Made by a program: the position numbers and the translations under genes | Part shown: one piece after another, positions 56,321 through 64,000 of the stretch | How positions within the stretch are numbered: position 1 is the first letter of the stretch | How the letters are laid out: the number at the start of each line of letters is the position of its first letter | Source: Triglochin maritima | Taxonomy: Eukaryota > Streptophyta > Magnoliopsida > Alismatales > Juncaginaceae | Length of the DNA: 64,000 nt | Reading direction: 5' to 3' | NCBI GenBank assembly: GCA_963682175.1 | Contig: OY821779.1 | Span: 2,988,501 to 3,052,500, forward strand | The notes under the pieces: model-generated | What the model saw: the letters and a program-made list of their open reading frames with translations, nothing else | Told to the model about the DNA's origin: nothing | Database searches by the model: none

Positions 56321-56941
56321 ATGGCAATGGAAGCCCAAATACTAGTACCACCACCGGAACCAGAACAACAACAACAACAACAAAAGTCGAGGTCGAAGGT
56401 GATAGTCGACAAGAGCCTGGAGACGGCGGCAAACCTAATAAAGCTCCTCCCCACATGCACGGTGATGACTTTCGAAGCCCTCTACCCCTCCTTCTCCAAC
56501 AGAGGTCAATGCTTCCAATCCAACAAGTACCTAACGGGTGCCCTCGTTGTCTTCTGCTCCGTCTCTTGCGTCTTCTTCTCCTTCACCGACAGCCTCGTGG
56601 GACACGACGGAAAGCACTACTTCGGCATGGCCACCTTCAAGGGGTTCTACCTCTTCAACCACGACGGGACGCAGGAGGAGAGGGAGAATGCATGCAACGA
56701 TGCGAGCAAGTTCAAGCTTAAGGGTATCGATTTCGCGCATGCTTTCTTGTCAGTGTTGGTGTTCTTGACGGTGGCGTTGAGTCAGTCTGATGTGGTCCGG
56801 TGCTTTTTCCCCGACGCGAAGGAAAATGGAAGGCAATGGCTCGAAAACCTTCCGTTGGGGGTCGGGTTCGTGTCGGGCTTGTTTTTTATTATCTTTCCGA
56901 CCACCAGGAAGGGCATTGGCTACTCCGATGCTGCCCCTTAA
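56321..56941 (+). CDS. DMP-family (DUF679) membrane protein, single exon
   Basis: The protein has 206 residues and a length and layout typical of the DMP family. A hydrophilic N terminus with a seven-glutamine run (about residues 16-22) precedes the family signature LIKLLPTCTVMTFEALYPSF, then FSNRGQCFQSNKYLTGALVVFCSVSCVFF. Four membrane spans are predicted by hydrophobicity at about residues 45-60, 70-90, 137-157 and 180-196. The C terminus has FPTTRKGIGYSD. DMP proteins sit in ER, tonoplast or plasma membranes and are linked to membrane remodelling, senescence and, for the DMP8/9 branch, sperm function. I cannot place this member in a branch. The start is the first of two close ATGs (56321 and 56327). 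No introns, as usual for the family. Confidence 0.95.
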   Translation: MAMEAQILVPPPEPEQQQQQQKSRSKVIVDKSLETAANLIKLLPTCTVMTFEALYPSFSNRGQCFQSNKYLTGALVVFCSVSCVFFSFTDSLVGHDGKHYFGMATFKGFYLFNHDGTQEERENACNDASKFKLKGIDFAHAFLSVLVFLTVALSQSDVVRCFFPDAKENGRQWLENLPLGVGFVSGLFFIIFPTTRKGIGYSDAAP

Positions 56942-57314
56942 TTAATATTTAGTTCATGCATGTTAATTAACTAAGAGAATCATCATATGTATGTAGGTTT
57001 TATTTATCATGAAGATTAGGGTTATCATGGTTGAGTACTGGTTGTTAAAAATAAAGGTACGTTCTCATGTGTAAGTGACTCAACATGTAAGGCCACGTAC
57101 ATATATATACATACATATATATTTGGCCGTTGTAATTCGTAAAAGATGTCTTATCCACATTTCATTACTTTTTATTGTGCTTTGTTGTAAATTCGATCTA
57201 TTTGCAAAACATATAATGCAATATAATATTAATGTTGTGATCGCTCTTTAAAGTATATTTATTTTAATTAAATCAAATCTAGAGCACATGTAAATAACGT
57301 GTTGGAATTTGATA

Positions 57315-57981
57315 GGGTAGTGATACACGGACGCCCACGTCATGGTCAGTACAATCAGCAGTCCAGTCAGTAAAAGTCAAATGTCTTTTACTTTTTGAAA
57401 TTAAATAAATAACATATTTATTTTGTGTCACGTACAATTTTTACTTTCCTCATGTAACATTTTGTTTCCCAATACAACATTTTGTTTCCCCATGCAACAT
57501 TTTTTCCATTGCAACTTATTCTGAACAGACACACAACTTAATCTGAAGATTCTGAACAGACACAAAACTTATCATGGACAACCACACAACTTATTCTGGA
57601 CAAACACTGAACATATTCTGGACAGACACAAAACTTATTCTAAACAGACACACAACATATTCTGGACAGACACATAACTTATTGTGGACAAACACAGAAC
57701 TTATTCTCGATAGACACACAACTTATTCTGGACACACAAAGAACTTATTCTGAACAGAATAAGGTGTGAGTCTGTACATAAATGTTGCATGAGAAAACAA
57801 AATGTTGCACTGGGAACGTAATATTGCATTGGGAAAGTAGAAATTGCATGTGACAAAAACAAATTTGTTATTTAATTAATTTCAGAAAGTAAAAGACATT
57901 TAATTTTTGATGATTAGTGTGTTGACTCAACTGATCACGTCAGCGCTCAACGTCGATGCAAACGTCTATTTATCATTTTCA
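57315..57981. mobile_element. Non-autonomous MULE (667 bp), 9-bp TSD, relative of the 40-49 kb element
   Basis: AATTTGATA flanks both ends (57306-57314 and 57982-57990). The left end GGGTAGTGATACACGGACGC matches the large MULE; the right end on the opposite strand is TGAAAATGATAAATAGACGT. CAGTCCAGTCAGT near the left and AGTGTGTTGACTCAACTGATC near the right echo the subterminal parts of the large element. The centre is an ACTTATTCTGGACAGACACA minisatellite (about 57530-57770). A second inverted repeat, GCAACATTTTGTTTCCC versus GAAAACAAAATGTTGC, surrounds it. Confidence 0.82.
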
Positions 57982-57990
57982 AATTTGATA

Positions 57991-60240
57991 TATGATACGG
58001 GCAAATCTAAGATAAGGAATCAGTGACTTGTAGCAACTCACGTACAAATTACCCAAGAACAGGGGTGAAGGAGCTTTCATCATTGATCATTCCCATAATT
58101 TCGCTGTTCAAATCGGACTAAACTAATAATATAGTCAAGACTTCCATTTATTTTAACAATTAAGTTTACGTGGTTGCATGTATCAATGATTGTTGATTGA
58201 CTTGGTGTTGGACAGAAGTAGCTTGCTGAGGTCAACTGGGTCCATCTCTTTTTCCATTAATTCTGTCCTCTGGAATCCAATACCCAATCTTGGGGTCTTT
58301 CATCCAAAATATTAATGATTTTAGTACGTACCCAAAGTATTAATCTCTAACGTCTACATGTATATGTGACTCAGTTGTCCTAATTATGTGACCAGTCCAT
58401 TTAAGAAAATATATTAGCATTTATAGATGGCACCTCAGGGGTATCTTGGGATAATGTCACCCGCACCTCTACGGCATTATATGTATATAGGAGGTGTGTT
58501 GGATAAAAATAGGACGACCTTAGGCCTTTCAACACCACTTCACGTACGTAACCATTATTTGTAAATCCAGACTTCGAATGTAACCAAGTCTCCTATAATT
58601 AATGTTCCAGAAAAATAATATGACATGATGAGGTGATTGACTCGTAAAGTTTTCTCATAAACTTGTCCAAAGAACGAAGTTTAACTGATCAAATTACGAT
58701 TATATAAACTAGCTTTAAATTAAGTTCAACTAAGCAGACGAAATAAACTAAAAAGGGAATGAGAAGAACCAGCGGGAGAAAAGAAGGTTGGTTGGAAGCC
58801 TTGCGCTTGCTTTGAGAACCAGAGGATCTCATGTATGTGACCGTTTTTACGAGGAATGATAGGTGAATTGATCTATATATATTTCTAACAAAAAGAGCCA
58901 TAACAAACGAAAAATGTTTGCATAAAGTGATGGATTCCTTAGCCATTCCTCTTCAATTTTCATAACTATGATATGATGATATGATATTCATTAATTCTCT
59001 CATATTCTTTTCTTGCAGTGAACCCCAAGATATCATTTCATATATTAGTTTTGTCTTGAAATACCGAATATTGGGTGACAATAAATTCTGGATTTTCTGG
59101 ACTGACCCATTCTAATAGGTCGACTTAATTTGCTAGGGCAAACTTTGCTTGAAGTTAATGTATTTTCAAGTTCGGTCGATCGATTGGCAAACAATCAATT
59201 GTTTCTGGACGACGACAAAACTTACTAAGGACTATTTTGGATATTTCTACTCCATTTATGTGTCATAAGCTCTAGTATATATATCAATTTACCCTTAGGG
59301 TTAAGGTGTGGAAAACACCACCCAAAGTATGATCTCTTTCCTCCTATCATCTCCATATATAAAACTTCCAAGAGTGGACTCTTATCTCATGGAACACCTC
59401 CTTAGAGTCACATAGTGTGGATTCCATAGCTCAATAAGTCATTAAATTAATAAAGTTATTGGAGTCATCAAAAGATAAACTTAATTTAAGAGGCTGAAGA
59501 ATGCCAATAAAGGTGAGAGATTCTTCCCTGTACTTAGCATCCATGATCCCTATATTGCTTAAAGATTGGAGACTCATTAGCGATGAGATTGAGTTCCAAC
59601 CGGTACTCTTTGGAGGTTTATTTTTTCTCCATGCTCTCTTATTTTATTGGATTGCTAGCATATTCTCTCATCTATGTATCCTCTTGTATGGAGCTTAGAT
59701 TGATCATCTTGATAAGCTTAAAGTTTGTTGATTGAAGTTTATTGTACTCGAATGTGTAACTATCCAGATGTCCAATCGAGTTTCAAGCTCTTCATGTTAT
59801 GGTATGGCATTTGCATCGTTGTTTACATACCATAGTGAAGTTCAACCATTTATGTCCGTGTTTTTCCCAAATCAGGGTTTTTACGTATATTTTGATGTTT
59901 GGGTTGATTGTTTGTGGTTTGGTTAAGATATTTGCTTGATTTCATCCATGTATACTAGGTGTTTGTGAATTTGCTTATTCTAACTTCTTTTGAGTTTTTT
60001 CCGCACTTGTGTCATCGCTTCCGTATTATGACTAGGACACATGCACCAGCGTTCCAATTTCCGTAACATCCTACGTAGTTGGATTTTTTTTCATTTTTAT
60101 ATTAAGGTACCAGTTTACCACTAGTAGCCAGCTATATTCTGTATGCAAGTTATTGAGACATATCCATCCAATATCTTTCTTTTTCTGTTGAAAATGAAAA
60201 CGTAGGTAGGTCTTAATGCACACCATTAATTCTTGTCCTT
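57991..60240. other. Intergenic stretch with a possible decayed LTR
   Basis: No host gene is recognised. From about 59040 to 60074 the layout resembles an LTR: CTCCATATATAAAACTTCC (promoter-like, near 59345), later AATTAATAAAG, and an end reading TTTCCGTAACA. I could not find a matching start or a TSD, so this is only a possibility. An 85-codon minus-strand frame (58689-58946) begins like a secreted peptide (MAKESITLCKHFSFVMALF) but has no cysteine-rich or peptide-like continuation. Confidence 0.3.
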
Positions 60241-60245
60241 GTTGT

Positions 60246-60302
60246 GTGTGTATATGTATGTATATATATATGTATATATGTATATATATGTATATATATG
60301 TA

Positions 60303-60330
<28 letters not shown>
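60246..60330. repeat. TA/TATATG microsatellite
   Basis: About 85 bases of TATATG, TATATA and TATG units. The MYI-rich open frame across it is an artefact. Confidence 0.92.
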
Positions 60331-60333
<3 letters not shown>

Positions 60334-60695
60334 GTACGTTTAGTTGCTTACTTGCACATCTACCACAGTATAATGAAATAGAACTAGCTAGGAGGCAACT
60401 ATAAGTTTCATTTTCATGTCTTAAGTATTGTTAAGTTGGTTCTATTAGCACATATGTAGGTGTGGGTTCTGTACGTACATCATTTTTTATGTGTCCTAAT
60501 AGGTTCTATTCTTTGCTGATCATCATTTCTTGTGTTTGGTTTTTCTAACACGAGTAATGTAACTTCATTAAATCGATGAATCAAATATTGACATGATTCT
60601 GTTTAAGTGTGACATATATATGATGTACTGTGGTTATCTTATATATGTATGGGAACAGGGATAGTTTGGTTAGGAACTTAGGCATATATGCCTAA

Positions 60696-62084
60696 GGCCC
60701 CGTTTGGATTGGGCTCCCAGAAGACAGATTCCATGAAGAAGCCAGCTTCTGGAGAACCTGCCATAGGAGCCACTCCTCCCCACCCTTCTCCCAATCCCCT
60801 GGCATTCGTTTGGATGTCTAACCAACCACCTCCTCCTCAGATGTCTTTTCATGTTGAGATCCCCCAAATGCCCTCAAACATGGAACCAAGCACAAAACAA
60901 GTTACCTCTCAAAGTGTATTATGTTTCTTGGTTCTGTTGGAGACCGAAAAGTCTCAAACACCATCCAAAGTTCTTTATTGTGACCATCTTATTTAACAGT
61001 TTGTTGGATTCTCCTTGCACCATTCATTTGGAGAATGAAATCTTCTTTCTTTTTCAATCCAAACTAGACCATATGTTATCTTCTTGAAATTGTTTAGTAT
61101 TCACATGTTTCATTTGGAAAAAAACCATTAAGCCATGAAGTCATATAACTGTTTTCAGTTTCTACCACACTGAGCCATTGAGTATATATTTTCGAACCAC
61201 TCAGTCATGCTGGGTGCTATATTCTATTTCATCATGCTCCTTATCGAAGAAGCAACAAAAACAAGTCCAACTACATACCAAATAAATTATGCATTCAAGA
61301 AGATCACCTTCTAGCTATGGTCCGAAATAATTTAAAAAAAAATATGATTAAGTAGACATTAAAAATATGTTACCTATCCTGCTGTAAAACCACACATAAT
61401 CATGTCTGCACCCCAAACAATACAAATTCGATACTACAACAGACAATTTAATAAAACAACACACATATTGTACCACCATTAAACCAAATTCATACAAATG
61501 TGCTTGCAACCTAAAGTTCAATTAATCTGAAAAGGTTAATCCTCAAGGTCTTCCTGAAGCTCTTGATCGCTCTGAAACACTACAAATCACCTGAAAGAAG
61601 TCCAATTTTGCTTAAAAATTAATAGTCCTCAATTGAAAATAGATAGCAGAGAGTAACAAATAAGTTAAACATTTTCCCCATCACTCCTTCAGCTCTTCAT
61701 GTAGAGGTTGCACAAGCGTCGAACTCCAGCTAAGCAAGCGCCGACACCAACAACAGCTAGCCGCGTGCAGGGGAGAGAGGCAACAACACTCTGGTGGGGA
61801 GGAACGAAATGCCTTAACACAGATGTACTAATAGGCAGTGGCATGTACTAATAACATCATGTGTGTAGGGTAGTATGGTCCAAAATAAACCCCAATCACT
61901 TCGACCGAGCTGGGAGCTGTAGGAATCTCATGGACCCAACTTCCCCAGCCATGCATAAAAGTTGCGTCGGGCATCGTGCTAGGAATCAGGCTTCCCAGGA
62001 TCTCCATCGGCGTTTGGATGTGCTCTTCGCACCGTAGCCGTGCCTACACCGTGGGGAGCGGGTCACCTACATCCAAACGAGGTC
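60696..62084. mobile_element. PIF/Harbinger-like non-autonomous element (1,389 bp), TSD TAA
   Basis: The left end GGCCCCGTTTGGATTGGG and the right end on the opposite strand GACCTCGTTTGGATGTAGG agree at 12 of the outer 14 positions. TAA flanks both ends (60693-60695 and 62085-62087). GGCCYCGTTTGGAT is a well-known Tourist-type terminus. The interior has no transposase frame; a 102-codon frame at the left end is not recognised. Confidence 0.75.
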
Positions 62085-62087
62085 TAA

Positions 62088-64000
62088 GTCACCACTAAAA
62101 AAAGTCAAATAGCCTTTTCTATGTCTTTATGCCTCATTAATAAAAATAAATCAGTAAAATTAGTATCTAGATCCTTATTGTTATTATTATAATTAAGCTA
62201 GACAGTTGGTAATTGCTATTCCTCATGCGTAGAGACGACGACGGATCTTTCCAATGGTGGAACCAATAAAACGGGAATTTGATTAGTGGAAGGCAAGACA
62301 CCTCTAAATAATACATATCAGAATTTTATTAATGCTTTCCGAACTCTGGAATTTGAAGAGCAACATGCAAATAATGGGTATTCTACGTACGTCAAACACA
62401 TGTTCTTCAAATTTTCATGCAATGGTCTCTAATACTTAATACTAGTAATTACAATAATTCAAAGGACACTATATTGGATCTCTGAAATCAGTAATGTATA
62501 GAAAGTGTATCAAGAAAAAAAAGTCATATGCTGGGATTATTGGGACGAGTTTTACAGAAAAAATTGAAAAATGACTTACCAACACTGGGGTTGTTTGTGA
62601 TCGCATAAATATACTATATGAAATGGCCAAGTAATACCTATTTTCTTTAATATGAAACACATGTGTTTCACATGCTTTCATATAGTTTACGTGTGACCTG
62701 GTCCTTGCTATATAATATAATAGGAAGTCTATACAAAAGTCTATTTTGTCTCTAAGCTGCAGCAAACTGTTCCATTAAAAGCGACTTTTCACTATTATTT
62801 CATAAAAAATGTAAAGTAATATTTTTTAATGTAGTTATAACATATTTGATTTCGAAGAAAACAAAGTTACACGTACGTTTGCATTTATGTATCGAAAATT
62901 ATTTTGGAAAATGGTAATTTGTCTATAATAATATTGCAACATATATAGTACGTGCAGTGTTTTTCTGCACTACAAATGATAAAAAAAGATAATATGACTT
63001 TGTGTTTTTTTAATAAAATAAATGAAAACTTATGTAACTCCGTTCATTTCTATAATTTCAAAAAAGGTACACCTTGTATATGTTAGTATAAATTGCCACG
63101 GATTTATTGATTTTTATGTCAATATTCTTCGATTTTCAGTTACTACTGCTATTACCACTTACACTATTCAACTGACAGCAGTATAGCAAGTATATCCTCA
63201 AATCTTACGGACTTTGGATTAATAACTTTCATTCTGGTTACATTAATGTTAGTATCTTTCAACTTTACGCTCTGAACCCAAAATACCCAAAAAATTCATT
63301 ATCATTATTGCATCAACTTAAAATTAAATCTATATTTGACAACAACTTAAATTAAATCTATACGTGTAAAATTTAAACTATAGATCCAAATCACTTTCCC
63401 ATTAAAGTATAATACCTAGCCACGACTTTTGCAACCATGATGACATATCTATTGGATTCTTGGTAACGTCAAAAGTTCGATTAGAAATCTTAATTAAGCA
63501 CCATAATACCAAAGTTGTAACCGACTAATTTATTTAAGACCTGACAAATTCATCAAGTCCTCTTCAATACCGTCCACACTACTTACCATTATTATATATA
63601 CATGTCTAGTCATGTTAATAGAGACGTTGAACACACGACGATTCGCAAACGAGATTTATGCTCACGTATAATTTTTGCTCACGTATAATTTTTTATTGGC
63701 CATATACACTAAGAAACCCAATAAATTGACTTGATGCACCTCACATTTAGTTGGTCCCAATCCAAGTTAACCCCGTTAGAAATTCTATTAACTTTATAAT
63801 TAAATATTTGTACATTTTACACACTTCCACTACAAACACAAAATCATAACGTTATCCACCTTACACTGCACACCAAATCATTCCAAACCCCATCCCGAAC
63901 CGAACCCCAATGAGAGTGAATAGACGGCGGCTTTGTTGAGACTCGTAGCGACGACAACGCTTCTACATTGGATCCTCCTTCGTTCCCCTTTCGTCTCCCT
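62088..64000. other. Intergenic stretch to the window edge
   Basis: AT-rich sequence without recognised genes. The last 150 bases become GC-richer (AACCGAACCCCAATGAGAG ... CGACGACAACG) and might be the leader of a gene beyond the window, but the ATG at about 63911 is followed by a stop after nine codons, so no coding claim is made. Confidence 0.4.

Noticed and set aside
58689..58946. 85-codon minus-strand frame starting MAKESITLCKHFSFVMALF, possible secreted peptide gene
   Set aside because: No cleavable signal with a peptide-like or cysteine-rich continuation, no splice partner found and no family resemblance.
59501..59698. 65-codon hydrophobic plus-strand frame
   Set aside because: Lies in a stretch that looks like decayed LTR sequence; no domain and no supporting signals.
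60216..60404. MYI-repeat protein frame
   Set aside because: Translation of the TATATG microsatellite.

Overview
The window is nuclear DNA of a flowering plant, most likely a eudicot: AT-rich, intron-rich genes with GT-AG splice sites, and an intergenic space full of transposable elements. All coordinates, splice sites and target-site duplications (TSDs) were read by eye. Family names come from recognised protein motifs, not from a search.

Host genes in order: DGAT3, a soluble iron-sulfur diacylglycerol acyltransferase (378-2328, +); NADK1-type NAD kinase with 11 exons (15895-21955, +); an L7Ae/L30e-fold protein resembling the RNase P/MRP subunit RPP38/POP3 (22472-24507, -), convergent with NADK; a GH28 polygalacturonase-like wall enzyme (32020-36528, +); a DHHC protein S-acyltransferase of the PAT21/PAT22 type (37177-39652, -); a rubredoxin-like chloroplast membrane protein (53217-53774, -); and a single-exon DMP/DUF679 membrane protein (56321-56941, +). 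They look like unrelated housekeeping or accessory genes that happen to be neighbours; I see no shared pathway.

Mobile elements with readable ends: two related solo LTRs in opposite orientation (3245-5110 and 5897-7141) and an unrelated 2.3-kb solo LTR (13292-15585), each with a perfect 5-bp TSD; an apparently intact hAT transposon with an 831-codon transposase and an 8-bp TSD (9422-12831); PIF/Harbinger-like non-autonomous elements (8590-9124, 54671-55158, 60696-62084); a foldback/hAT-like family with three copies (24805-25465, 27661-28635, 34124-35401, the last inside a polygalacturonase intron); an 87-bp hAT MITE (49848-49934); and an 8.8-kb Mutator-like element (40070-48870) carrying an apparently intact FAR1/MULE/SWIM transposase and a broken ULP1-protease gene, with smaller relatives at 50485-51283 and 57315-57981.

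Two patterns stand out. First, short palindromes of the form CGGTNNACCG occur in pairs at a nearly fixed distance: 22 bp in the first solo LTR, and 19 bp in a different solo LTR, a Harbinger-like MITE and a foldback element. Second, the Mutator-like element is filled with minisatellites built on TGTCCGGAATAAGT; these make up the recognisable introns of both its genes and reappear, with CCGG sites lost, in its smaller relatives. No CRISPR, rRNA, tRNA or viral genes were recognised.
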